Source: Anisus vortex
Lineage: Eukaryota > Mollusca > Gastropoda > Planorbidae
Length of the DNA: 64,000 nucleotides
NCBI GenBank assembly: GCA_949126835.1
Contig: OX421508.1
Span: forward strand, 16,514,398-16,578,397
Direction: 5' to 3'
Shown in pieces: positions 52,830-63,184 of this stretch. The position numbers and the translations under genes are program-made. The notes under the pieces were generated by a model. That model worked only from the letters and a program-made list of their open reading frames with translations. It did not search any database and was not told where the DNA came from. How positions within the stretch are numbered: the stretch's first letter is position 1; each line of letters begins with the position of its first letter.

Positions 52830-52840
52830 CGCCCCCACCC
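52830..52840 (-). other. Polypurine tract
   Basis: Minus strand reads GGGTGGGGGCG next to the 3' LTR. Confidence 0.75.
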
Positions 52841-54069
52841 AATGAAAGAAATAATGTACCATAATTACCCAAGTAATACTCAACATGGTACATTTTTCGT
52901 ACTTAACACTATCGTTTTAATAACCAACAATCAATGGAAGATTATTAGACAATTTAAGCAAACATGGCTCACTGGCACAACTAAATTATAAAAAGTGTCA
53001 CTACCCAATGGTAATTGTGATTATAACGTGATGGACAAATATTTCACCGTTAGTATTAATATTAACTAATGTCTCAACAAGTACAAATAATTCAAAAATA
53101 TTCTAGTCATTCTTATTTTAACTATGTACAGTTGTGTGGATTTCCACCAAAAATTTGCAAAAGTCTTAATCTATTTAAACAAATATAACATTGCTCAAAC
53201 TCTGTCAATTTCCAACAGTTTACTTCTAATATACAAACCAAAAGATAAGTAATACATAACTCGAATCAAACTATAGGTTACTTCCCCTTTAAATTACAGT
53301 GTCAACTTGACATTAACAGGGTTCATACCTAAGATGATGATACTTCCCCTTTTCTCAAATACGAGGAGAAAATACACTCTAGTTACGATTACTACAGTAA
53401 TCTAAATATTAAAATGTAATCCACTATTATGCGTTTTTGGCAAATTTAAAAGTTTAATATAAAAGATTGTTCAGGGTTGAATGAGTGCACACCTTTAGGT
53501 ACCTTTGTTTCCCTCCATTCCCGGATATATGGAATATATAACAACCTATACAACATAGTGAATATCCACTAGTTTTTCCCATTCTATTGCCATGATATAA
53601 CAATTTAGCAATAGATTTCCAATATTATCTATTAATTTATACCAATTAAGATTACATCTCTTTCTAAGATAAAAATTGTACATATTATTATTTAGTTCCA
53701 TTCATTAACTAAAATAAAACAAGATAATAAATCAACTAGCTCAAAGTTTTCCCACTTAATTGCATGTGATGACAATTACTTTTATCCATCCATATCAAGT
53801 AAATACGTGCATATTATATATTTATTGCATCATGCATCAACATTTAAATGGAATTTCTTTTCCATAATCAAATGAATTTAAAATATATCAGAACATCAAT
53901 ATTATACATGATTATAAGAATTATTAATACTTTCAAAAGACTTGACTTCTGTATGATACAAGTATTCTATAGGTATTCCATAATCAAAATTCAAACGAAT
54001 GATAGGTTATCATGACACATTCTTAATGAATAAGTGAGATGATCTGAAAAAGAAGTATGGGTTATTCAG
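52841..54069. other. Non-coding 3' part of the downstream LTR element
   Basis: About 1.2 kb, AT-rich, without coding signals, between the RNase H end and polypurine tract. Confidence 0.6.
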
Positions 54070-54107
54070 TCAATCATGTAGCACCCGAGATAGAGTATCA
54101 GCTATGA
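54070..54107 (-). pseudogene. Remnant of the RNase H C-terminus
   Basis: In a frame shifted by one from the main ORF, the minus strand codes KVIADTLSRVLHD followed by a stop. This is the conserved end of a Ty3/gypsy RNase H region (the IADALSR motif). It marks the right-hand side of the internal deletion and shows that RNase H was the last domain of the parent. GACAAG occurs on both sides of the junction. Confidence 0.82.
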
Positions 54108-57100
54108 CCTTGTCTCTATCTTGTCGATGATACGGGGAATGGGATACCAGTCGGTCTTTGTCAAATTACTTAATTTCCCAAAGTCTCTATAAAACTGCAG
54201 TGTGTGGTCGGCTTTTGGTACCATCACACAGGGTGTAGACCATTTGCTATCACATTTTCCTCCTATGTCATTTTCTAACATATACTTCACATTTAATTTA
54301 ATATGCTCAGGTCTGATGGGGTCAAATGGATGCTGTTTAATAGACCTGGCACCCTCGGTTAACACTACATCGTGCTCTATGACATGTGTCCTACTGGGAA
54401 CATTTGTAAACATTGACTTATTTTCATGTACCAGCTCAATAATCTTCTCCTTATCTTCTACCGGAAGATGTTCTAGCCTTGTATCTAAACTCTTAAGGGC
54501 ATCTGTATTATTAAGTTTACTTTCTGCAAACTTATATTCTATCCTAGATAAATCCGTCGGGACCCTAGCTAATGAAATCATGGGGACCTCCCGTGGTTTA
54601 CTCTTTTCCCTGGAAACATAGGGCTTAAGTAAATTAATATGGCATACCCTCTGTTTTTGTCTCCGGTCAGGAGTCTTTATCAAATAATTGACCTCGCCAA
54701 GCTTTGACTCTATCTCATAGGGTCCACTAAACTTTGCACTTAAAGGCTGATTTTGCAAAGGTAGAAACACAAGAACTTTGTCACCTGGTGCAAAAGTTCT
54801 AGCTGTAGCTTTACGGTCATAGTTCTGTCTCATACGCTCCTGCATCTGTGGAAAATGAATCTTCACATGGTTAAAAGCATGATAAAGCCTATTTTTAAAT
54901 TTATCTACATATGACAAAAGTCCAATCGGTTCACTGTCCGTTAGCCAAGTTTCATGTAGAAGTTTCAACGGACCTCTGACTGAGTGTCCATACACAAGTT
55001 CGAATGGGCTAAACCCCAGGGATTCCTGAGTGGCCTCCCTTGCAGCGAACAGTACATAAGGCACACCCTTATCCCAGTCTTTCTCGTTTTCATAACAGTA
55101 CTTTTTAAGCATCGATTTTAATGTCTGATGAAACCTTTCCAGAGCTCCCTGGCTCTCAGGATGATAGGCACTTGATAGCCTATGGCTTATCCCTAATTGT
55201 TCCATGACTTGTTTGAAAATGTTCGAAGTAAAGTTAGTCCCCTGGTCGGACTGTACTGTCTTCGGTAGGCCATAACGTGTGAAGAAATTTGTCAGGGCGT
55301 CTACCACCTTCACTGTTGTTATGTTCCGCAACGGAATGGCTTCCGGGAAGCGAGTGGATGAACACATGACTGTGAGCAGGTATTGAAAACCGGCTTTTGT
55401 TTTCGGCAACGGGCCCACGCAATCAATGAGTATATGACTGAATGGTTCGTCGAACGCTGGTATCGGCTGGAGTGGAGCGACAGGAATTCGTTGGTTAGGA
55501 CGTCCTACCATTTGGCATACGTGGCAAGTCTTGCAGTATTGTTCGACATCTCTTCTCAGTCCTGGCCAGTAGAAGTAGGGGAGGATACGGTGGTGCGTTT
55601 TCCGGACTCCCATGTGACCAGCGAAAGGAAGATCATGCGCCATACGCAGTATATCTTGACGATAGCACTTAGGTATTACAATCTGGTGAATACTGTCCCA
55701 CTCGTTTGTACCTGAGTTGAGCGGTTTCGACTTTCTCATCAATACTTCATCTTTCATGTAGAAACATTCCGCCATTGCATCTGCAGTCTTTTCGTCAACA
55801 GCTTTCATTCTGAGTTGCATTATTACTTCGTCATTCAATTGTTCTTTCACCAATTTCTGCTTTGGTGACAAAATGTTATCGTTCTCTGTTGCATCACCAG
55901 TTGTTAGTTCAGCAAAGAACGTAGCACTTAAATCGATGTCAGGTGTTTCTGTTATCACTGTTTCATTCGCATGTGTGTCTTCAGAACAGACAAACACATC
56001 TTTCGTTGCACTACACGGCGTAGCAGGAGTCTTTACCGACTTCTTTTTCTGCATTGCTCTTGTCAGTGCACATGTTGGGCGTTCATTGGCAGGACGTAGG
56101 TTTTTGTCCTCCGCCATCTTTGTCTCCAACACTTTAACCATGGGCTCGACAGTGACTCTGCCGCCCATAATGTCATTTCCTAATATCATGGAAACGCCTT
56201 TGACGGGTAGTGCGCGCCACACTCCCACTACGATGTTACCTGTAAAAATATCCGACTCGAGTTTTATTCTGTGCAGTGGAGCTTCCACAGCCTCCATACT
56301 AGCACCTCTCAGCACAACAGACTCACCGGTACTGGTGGCATCTGTTAACGGCACACTGCCCTCCAGGATCACGCTGACAGCAGAACCCGTGTCACGTAAT
56401 ATCTGTATTTTCTTCTTGCTGAGTACATCGACTTCTGTCGACACTGTCCCCTCGTAGACAAAGGGTCGAAAATCGGATAGGTCGTCCTCTTCCGGGACTT
56501 CAGGAACCATCTGTTCCTCACGGCCTTCCGAAAGCATAATAGATTGAGTACAGCTATTCTCTTTTACCTTAGATAGACTGTTCTCAAAAACCATCGACTC
56601 CACAACTATGGGCGATGCCGGCCGCATTTCTTTTGAGTTTCTTGACCCTGTGTTGCACACTTCTTCTGTCTGCTTGCTATCTTTCTGCACTCTGGCACAG
56701 TGTAGAATAGCACCTTGCTTCTTGGTAAGGATCCAACAATCTTTCTTCATGTGGCCCTCTTTCTTGCAATTGAAACATACCACCTTTGCTTTATTTACAT
56801 CTGTCTGCTTCCTGAAATGAACTAAGTTACTATTATTATTTACACCACTGTTCTTATTATTGTTTTCACTTGTCTCTTTTGGTTTACTAGCCTCCTTGGA
56901 CTCTGGTTTGTGCACTTTGGGTTTGTCAGCATAATATGGCTTTATGCTGGCGTGAATTATGGCATAGTTATCTGCCAATCTAGCAGCTTCATGCACATCT
57001 TCAACCCCTCGGTCTGAGATGTGAGTTTTAATATCCACTCGAATACAATCATTGAATTCCTCAAACAATATTAGGTTCTTGAGTTTATCAAACTCACTTA

Positions 57101-57917
57101 CATTCTGTGACCTTAGCCACTGTTCTAACATTTTCTCCTTTTGTCTCAAAAAGTCTACATGAGTTTGATCATATGCCTTCTTTCTGTCTCTAAATAGCTT
57201 TCTATATTTTTCTGGTGTCAGGGAATAACTTTTCAGCACCCTATCTTTGATTACTTCATAGTCATTTATTTCCTCGGGTGTTAAACTCAACACTACGTCC
57301 AATGCTTTTCCTTTGTTGAGAGTTGACCTTAACAATAAAGCCATCTTATCATCAGGGAACTGATAATCTACAGCTATCCTCTCAAAAAGCAAAAAGAAAT
57401 CTTGAACATCTTCTTCTCTGAATATAGGCAAGTGTTGCTTCATTGCGCTAATATCCATACCGTTGCTGTCCCTACGATGGTCAGGTCTGTTCATGCGTGC
57501 CATCTCTATCCTTTCTCTGCTTTCAATTTCTATCCTAATTCTTTCCAATTCTCTCCTTTCCATACTTTCTAATTCCATTCTCTTCATAGCTAATTGGAAT
57601 TTTAGGTTTTCACTCAACCCTTCATCTTCATCATTGTTTGATGATCTAGATGACATATTTCTTACCTCGTCTCCGTGGGCAATTACCTCGCCCCCACTGG
57701 GAGCTACATAACCTTCATTGATATCGTTCTGTCCCACTTCAACTACACTACCAGTGTTCATGGCATTCTGCCCGTTCAAACATGTCATAATTTCTTTGGT
57801 CAAACGATTACGATTAGGTCTTGCCTGTCCTGCCTCAATCCCAAAGGACTCAGCTAATTCTTTTAGTTCAGCAAATGACATGGCATTAAGTTCCTCACTT
57901 GATATATTCGAAGCCAT
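54102..57917 (-). CDS. Gag-protease-integrase polyprotein with truncated RT, 1271 aa
   Basis: Residues about 95-150 form a charged coiled-coil-like helix; about 150-320 is a SCAN-like capsid region; CFNCKKEGHMKKDC (about 381) is a zinc knuckle; LRDTGSAVSVIL (about 507) is the protease. The integrase follows: HHCC finger (HDLPFAGH to CKTCHVC, about 762-801), then catalytic motifs LIDCVGPL, SDQGTNF and HPESQGALERFHQ, so the Asp-Asp-35-Glu triad is intact. After LLKPYV comes a linker and the RT N-terminus (KYMLENDIGGKCDSKWSTPC, then WYPIPRIIDKIE), ending at residue 1271. The RT palm and YxDD box are absent. It could integrate DNA but not synthesise it. Confidence 0.92.
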   Translation of the reverse strand: MASNISSEELNAMSFAELKELAESFGIEAGQARPNRNRLTKEIMTCLNGQNAMNTGSVVEVGQNDINEGYVAPSGGEVIAHGDEVRNMSSRSSNNDEDEGLSENLKFQLAMKRMELESMERRELERIRIEIESRERIEMARMNRPDHRRDSNGMDISAMKQHLPIFREEDVQDFFLLFERIAVDYQFPDDKMALLLRSTLNKGKALDVVLSLTPEEINDYEVIKDRVLKSYSLTPEKYRKLFRDRKKAYDQTHVDFLRQKEKMLEQWLRSQNVSEFDKLKNLILFEEFNDCIRVDIKTHISDRGVEDVHEAARLADNYAIIHASIKPYYADKPKVHKPESKEASKPKETSENNNKNSGVNNNSNLVHFRKQTDVNKAKVVCFNCKKEGHMKKDCWILTKKQGAILHCARVQKDSKQTEEVCNTGSRNSKEMRPASPIVVESMVFENSLSKVKENSCTQSIMLSEGREEQMVPEVPEEDDLSDFRPFVYEGTVSTEVDVLSKKKIQILRDTGSAVSVILEGSVPLTDATSTGESVVLRGASMEAVEAPLHRIKLESDIFTGNIVVGVWRALPVKGVSMILGNDIMGGRVTVEPMVKVLETKMAEDKNLRPANERPTCALTRAMQKKKSVKTPATPCSATKDVFVCSEDTHANETVITETPDIDLSATFFAELTTGDATENDNILSPKQKLVKEQLNDEVIMQLRMKAVDEKTADAMAECFYMKDEVLMRKSKPLNSGTNEWDSIHQIVIPKCYRQDILRMAHDLPFAGHMGVRKTHHRILPYFYWPGLRRDVEQYCKTCHVCQMVGRPNQRIPVAPLQPIPAFDEPFSHILIDCVGPLPKTKAGFQYLLTVMCSSTRFPEAIPLRNITTVKVVDALTNFFTRYGLPKTVQSDQGTNFTSNIFKQVMEQLGISHRLSSAYHPESQGALERFHQTLKSMLKKYCYENEKDWDKGVPYVLFAAREATQESLGFSPFELVYGHSVRGPLKLLHETWLTDSEPIGLLSYVDKFKNRLYHAFNHVKIHFPQMQERMRQNYDRKATARTFAPGDKVLVFLPLQNQPLSAKFSGPYEIESKLGEVNYLIKTPDRRQKQRVCHINLLKPYVSREKSKPREVPMISLARVPTDLSRIEYKFAESKLNNTDALKSLDTRLEHLPVEDKEKIIELVHENKSMFTNVPSRTHVIEHDVVLTEGARSIKQHPFDPIRPEHIKLNVKYMLENDIGGKCDSKWSTPCVMVPKADHTLQFYRDFGKLSNLTKTDWYPIPRIIDKIETRS

Positions 57918-58164
57918 AGTATAGCGTTCGAAATATTTGTTATAGTAGAGTAGTATATATTGTATAATAAAATATAAAGTTCCAACTTACGATTTGTCCA
58001 GAAATTTGCACAATATAATATTAAACACTTCGTGGAATCTTCACACTTCCCAAGGAATAAAAACGCAAACCAGTTCTCTCCTCTTTTTAAAAAGAATAGT
58101 TTCACAGTCCGAACGAGACTACCAAATCTTGTCAATCCTAGGTCAGGAAAAGTAGAACTCAAAT

Positions 58165-58182
58165 ATCCCGGACGAGCCCCCA
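58165..58182 (-). other. Primer-binding site, tRNA-Pro type
   Basis: Minus strand reads TGGGGGCTCGTCCGGGAT, four nucleotides from the 5' LTR. This is the classical 18-nt complement of tRNA-Pro used by many LTR elements. Confidence 0.88.
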
Positions 58183-58186
58183 AATT

Positions 58187-58861
58187 TGTTACGTCCACAA
58201 TCCCCTTGTGGCCAGAGCTGTGTAGATCTTGCTGATAATTCTCGTTAGTCCTAGGGGAGACTTTAATTATTAGTATTTACGTTTCAGTATTACACGAACT
58301 CTTCTTATAGTCCTGGGCACAAATTCAGTATTTGTATTCCAACATTTCCTCTCTTGTAAATTATGGTAGTAGATAAATCTTATAGTAATGTATACAACAC
58401 AATAGGATAGTAACTTGACAAAGAAGCTTCAGTGTAACTGTTGTTGATCGTTTATTTCAGGTGGTATGTTCAATATATACAATATATCTATTATGTACAG
58501 TTAGAATAAAATAGTGCAAACACAAACGTTCTCAAACGAACATATTTTGAAACTCTCTGTCTTTCAGACAAAACAAATCATTAAATACTATCCGAGTGGT
58601 GCAAGGGACAGACCCACTACCAGTAGGGGTGAAAATCATGGTAACATTACAAAACTCATAACAAAACGATATGAACTTCCCCTATTAAATAATGAGTCGT
58701 TCCCAGACTCTGAGAATTTGAGATCAACACAGAATCCCAGCATTACCTAGAACCTTTCGTTTTCCTACTAAACGTCCTAATATCGCGTGTAGTAAGAAAA
58801 GAGAGAGAGAGGAGAATAAACATTGCGTGTTCCAATTCTTGGAAAAACAATATACATGACA
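58187..58861 (-). repeat. 5' LTR of the downstream element
   Basis: 675 bp, identical by eye to 52155-52829. Confidence 0.93.
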
Positions 58862-58865
58862 ATAA

Positions 58866-59289
58866 GATGATTCATACATTTTTATATATCTTAAAATAGT
58901 AAATAACTTTTGAAAATACAACCGGAACAAACTAGCAACTTCAAAGCAAATAATAAAGACACATTTTCTACTACTGTTAAAGACGTACAGTATATAATAT
59001 ATGATAATTCAAAATATAAAAAAGCTGGAACAAATAGTACATTTCTGAAATATATTCTAATGTTTGGTTGAGCAATCTTGAATTCTATTACGATAAACAA
59101 ACATACATACATATATATTCATTATAATGCAATCAGAATTAAGGTCAATTTCACAGTTCATTGGATAGATTTATTGTACAAAAGTCAGTGAAGCTGATAG
59201 ATTTATAATAAAACAAATCAATTCAACTCAATTAAAAATACAACACAATAAAAATAAAAAATATAAAACATAAACATAAGGACAAAAAG
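58866..59289. other. Nothing recognised
   Basis: AT-rich flank of the LTR element. Confidence 0.5.
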
Positions 59290-59500
59290 ACTTTTCTTAT
59301 CCCTTATGCAAGAACAAATGCATATAAATACTCTTTCTTCTTGAGTGACATTCAGGTATGGAATGGGTTGCCTGTACAAACCAGGAAAACCAGTAACAAC
59401 ATCATAAAAAAAAAAAAAATGCAAGACTAAACCCAGACCATGGATGAGCTTAGGAGGCAATAATCTTCTGTATAGAAAGAGCGTCAGTAAAATATGAGAT
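59290..59500 (+). mobile_element. 3' tail of a non-LTR retrotransposon
   Basis: CTTATGCAAGAACAAATGCA, then GGAATGGGTTGCCTGTACAA and GCAATAATCTTCTGTATAGA match the tail at 1430-1645. A VWNGLPVQTRKTSN-like reading is typical of the last residues of CR1/Jockey-type RT proteins. Confidence 0.55.
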
Positions 59501-59855
59501 AACTCGAGTATATAAATTACTTATATGACCAATAATATGCTTTTTGTGTTTAATCTTCTATGACTATATTTCTTTTCCTGACTATTGACCAGCCTGAAAG
59601 TGTCAAGTTTCAATCCAGGTAGAAATGCCAGAATAATTTAACAGGTTCTTCTGGGCATCCCTCCTATTTCCATCTGAAATTTTGGGGTTAAAAAAAGGAT
59701 GATGGTATTTGTGCTGGCCACACAATCTCCATGTATGCCATGGCCAAGGAAGCTAAGTAAATGCTGCTGTACTAGCACTAAAGATAACAATGGCATGAAA
59801 TGAATACCTTTTTTATTTGTTTCTGAACAAAACTTTGTAATTAGAATTTTTTTAT
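59501..59855. other. SINE-tail-like fragment and unassigned DNA
   Basis: GTGCTGGCCACACAATCTCC at about 59712 resembles the SINE tail found elsewhere in the window. The rest is unassigned. Confidence 0.4.
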
Positions 59856-60640
59856 TTAAGGGGGGAAGGTACACCCAGAATGTCACTTAAACATGTGTAG
59901 ACTGTAAAGAGAAAACTAATAGAGATAATGCATTCAGATTTTCAGATAAGATACTATGATATCAACTTGATCACAAAAATAATGAATGATTGTGATAAAA
60001 TAACTTTCAAATGTATTATAGTTATATTGAATATAAAGTTACAAAATTTCATTTTAAAAATAGATGAGTTCTTCATTGATTATGCTAAATATCTTAAGTC
60101 TATTCCTTTGATTTTTTTTTCAGTATGCACTAAAATGGTATAATATGTATGGCTAGCACGAAAATAATGTATATAAAGTATATTTATTAAATATTTTTTC
60201 TTTTACAACAATCGAAATTATGATCATATTTTTTGGCAAAATTTGTCAAATTTTGGTGTTTATAAAAAAAAATTATTACCGTCATAGCTATGCACATTTA
60301 TTTAGTACCAGCCATAGAAATATATATATAAAAAACCAGCAGAGAAAATTTCATGCAAATCGGTTGATATTTTTTAAAGTTATGGCTGCTGAAATGTAGT
60401 GAATCTCACATTTTCAGAAACAAATGAGAAGAAATTTTAACCATTACATTTTGTAAGCAAAACCAACATACACCTACATTGTTTGAAAATTAATTTAAAA
60501 AAATAACTCTGTAATTTCTACAAAAAGTATAATCATAGAATTATGCACAATTGAAGGCTCTTTACTTTGATATTAGTCTCAATTACAAATGAAAAAAAAT
60601 CAATTTTTAAATGTTTTTCTCGCTGCATCTTCCCTCTTAA
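59856..60640. mobile_element. Candidate TTAA-flanked element
   Basis: Bounded by TTAA (59856-59859 and 60637-60640) with imperfect inverted ends GGGGGGAAGGTACA and TGCATCTTCCCTC. The interior is AT-rich and non-coding. TTAA targets are typical of piggyBac-type elements; assignment tentative. Confidence 0.45.
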
Positions 60641-61254
60641 CAGAAATGTCTTAAACACTTTTATGAAATCGTCACAATTATTGCTATATTTAAAGTCCCC
60701 TAATACAATTTTCTTCTCACTAAAATTGAAAAAGGAAGGAAGTTAAATGAAGGCAAACTGAAAAATGTACAACAAAAAAAAAAGCCAAGCAGACTAATGA
60801 AATGAAGGCATGGAAAATCAAGCCAAATTAATTATCTTTGCTTAAACTGGAACGGAATACACTGTTTTAAAACTCTTGAGTAAACATTCCAGTAACCAAT
60901 TCAACCAAAAGATTTAAAAGTATCATTAAAAATGTACACACAGTTGATTTAAAATAAATATCATATGTTTGAATTATTAAACCTATTATGGCTAGTTACT
61001 GTGAACTTGGGGTTCTTTAGGACATTCTCACGAAGGAATGAAGCAACCATCATGCCATAGTAGCTTAGATGGTGATTTACAAGCAAATCAGTTTTCCAAT
61101 TGGTTAACCCAGCAGCCTTAAACATATTTTATTTTACACAAGTTAAAAGCAAAAATTAATAAAACTGATCTTCCTTAATGTGACTTCAAAAACACAACTC
61201 TTTAGAATGTTATTTAACTAGTTATATTTCTGATTTAACCTAGCATGGTTGGCT
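60641..61254. other. Nothing recognised
   Basis: AT-rich sequence without long frames. Confidence 0.5.
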
Positions 61255-61345
61255 ATTAGTTGGGTAAAGTGAAGGCTGATCAACATTGTGCCTGCAACAC
61301 AATCCCCAGATAAACTACGGATACTGAAATTGTGATCTCTCCTTT
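61255..61345 (+). mobile_element. SINE tail fragment
   Basis: TATTAGTTGGGTAAAGTGAA, then a degraded GGCTGATCAACATTGTGCCT and CACAATCCCC correspond to the SINE tail elsewhere. The 58-bp array begins just after it. Confidence 0.5.
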
Positions 61346-61362
61346 GCTTTTTATGAAACCCT

Positions 61363-63184
61363 TGAATTTGTGTACATCAAGCCTCTATAGAACATGTAGG
61401 AACCATAACTCCACCACATTGTAATTTGTGTACACCAAGCCTCTATAGAACATGTAGGAACCATAACTCCACCACATTGTAATTTGTGTACACCAAGCCT
61501 CTATAGAACATGTAGGAACCATAACTCCACCACATTGTAATTTGTGTATACCAAGCCTCTATAGAACATGTAGGAACCATAACTCCACCACATTGTAAAT
61601 TGTGTACACCAAGCCTCTATAGAACATGTAGGAACCATAACTCCACCACATTGTAATTTGTGTACACCAAGCCTCTATAGAACATGTAGGAACCATAACT
61701 CCACCACATTGTAATTTGTGTACACCAAGCCTCTATAAAACATGTAGGAACCATAACTCCACCACATTGTAATTTGTGTACACCAAGCCTCTATAGAACA
61801 TGTAGGAACCATAACTCCACCACATTGTAATTTGTGTACACCAAGCCTCTATATAACATGTAGGAACCATAACTCCACCACATTGTAATTTGTGTACACC
61901 AATCCTCTATAAAACATGTAGGAACCATAACTCCACCACATTGTAATTTGTGTACACCAAGCCTCTATAGAACATGTAGGAACCATAACTCCACCACATT
62001 GTAATTTGTGTACACCAAGCCTCTATAGAACATGTAGGAACCATAACTCCACCACATTGTAATTTGTGTACACCAAGCCTCTATAGAACATGTAGGAACC
62101 ATAACCCCACCACATTGTAATTTGTGTACACCAAGCCTCTATAGAACATGTAGGAACCATAACCCCACCACATTGTAATTTGTGTACACCAAGCCTCTAA
62201 AGAACATGTAGGAACCATAACTCCACCACATTGTAATTTGTGTACACCAAGCCTCTATAAAACATGTAGGAACCATAACTCCACCACATTGTAATTTGTG
62301 TACACCAAGCCTCTATAGAACATGTAGGAACCATAACTCCACCACATTGTAATTTGTGTACACCAAGCCTCTATAAAACATGTAGGAACCATAACTCCAC
62401 CACATTGTAATTTGTGTACACCAAGCCTCTATAGAACATGTAGGAACCATAACTCCACCACATTGTAATTTGTGTACACCAAGCCTCTATAGAACATGTA
62501 GGAACCATAACTCCACCACATTGTAATTTGTGTACACCAAGCCTCTATAGAACATGTAGGAACCATAACTCCACCACATTGTAATTTGTGTAAACCAAGC
62601 CTCTATAAAACATGTAGGAACCATAACTCCACCACATTGTAATTTGTGTAAACCAAGCCTCTATAAAACATGTAGGAACCATAACTCCACCACATTGTAA
62701 TTTGTGTACACCAATCCTCTATAAAATATAACATGTAGGAACCATAACTCCACCACATTGTAATTTGTGTACACCAAGCCTCTATAAAATATAACATGTA
62801 GGAACCATAACTCCACCACATTGTAATTTGTGTACACCAATCCTCTATAAAATATAACATGTAGGAACCATAACTCCACCACATTGTAATTTGTGTAAAC
62901 CAAGCCTCTATAAAACATGTAGGAACCATAACTCCACCACATTGTAATTTGTGTACACCAATCCTCTATAAAATATAACATGTAGGAACCATAACTCCAC
63001 CACATTGTAATTTGTGTACACCAACCTCTATAAAACATGTAGGAACCATAAATCCACCACATTGTAATTTGTGTACACCAAGCCTCTATAAAACATGTAG
63101 GAACCATAACTCCACCACATTGTAATTTGTGTACACCAAGCCTCTATAAAATATGTAGGAACCATAACTCCACCACATTGTAAT
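61363..63184. repeat. 58-bp tandem array, about 31 units
   Basis: The unit runs AATTTGTGTACACCAAGCCT, CTATAGAACATGTAGGAACC, ATAACTCCACCACATTGT. Variants include TATAAAACATG and a 5-bp insertion giving 63-bp units (ATAAAATATAACATG), which cluster at 62720-62990, the 3' third. Minus-strand open frames of 108 and 148 codons here (WWSYGSYM repeats) are by-products of the array. Confidence 0.95.

Larger units (their letters stand above)
52155..58861 (-). mobile_element. Gmr1-like LTR retrotransposon with RT/RNase H deleted
   Basis: Two 675-bp LTRs (52155-52829 and 58187-58861), identical by eye, start TGTCATG and end CGTAACA in element orientation, flanked by the 4-bp duplication ATAA (52151-52154 and 58862-58865). 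It has a perfect tRNA-Pro-type primer-binding site and a polypurine tract. The ORF order is gag, protease, integrase, then the first part of RT, and the last residues of RNase H follow in another frame. Integrase before RT is the hallmark of Gmr1-type Ty3/gypsy elements. Most of RT and RNase H has been removed by one internal deletion, so the copy is non-autonomous despite its youth. Confidence 0.93.

Noticed and set aside
54202..57924. Plus-strand open frames across 54.2-57.9 kb
   Set aside because: Shadows of the minus-strand polyprotein; hydrophobic composition follows from the antisense of charged codons.
62603..63107. Minus-strand WWSYGSYM-repeat proteins
   Set aside because: Products of the 58-bp array; the frame changes between units and no start or signal is consistent.
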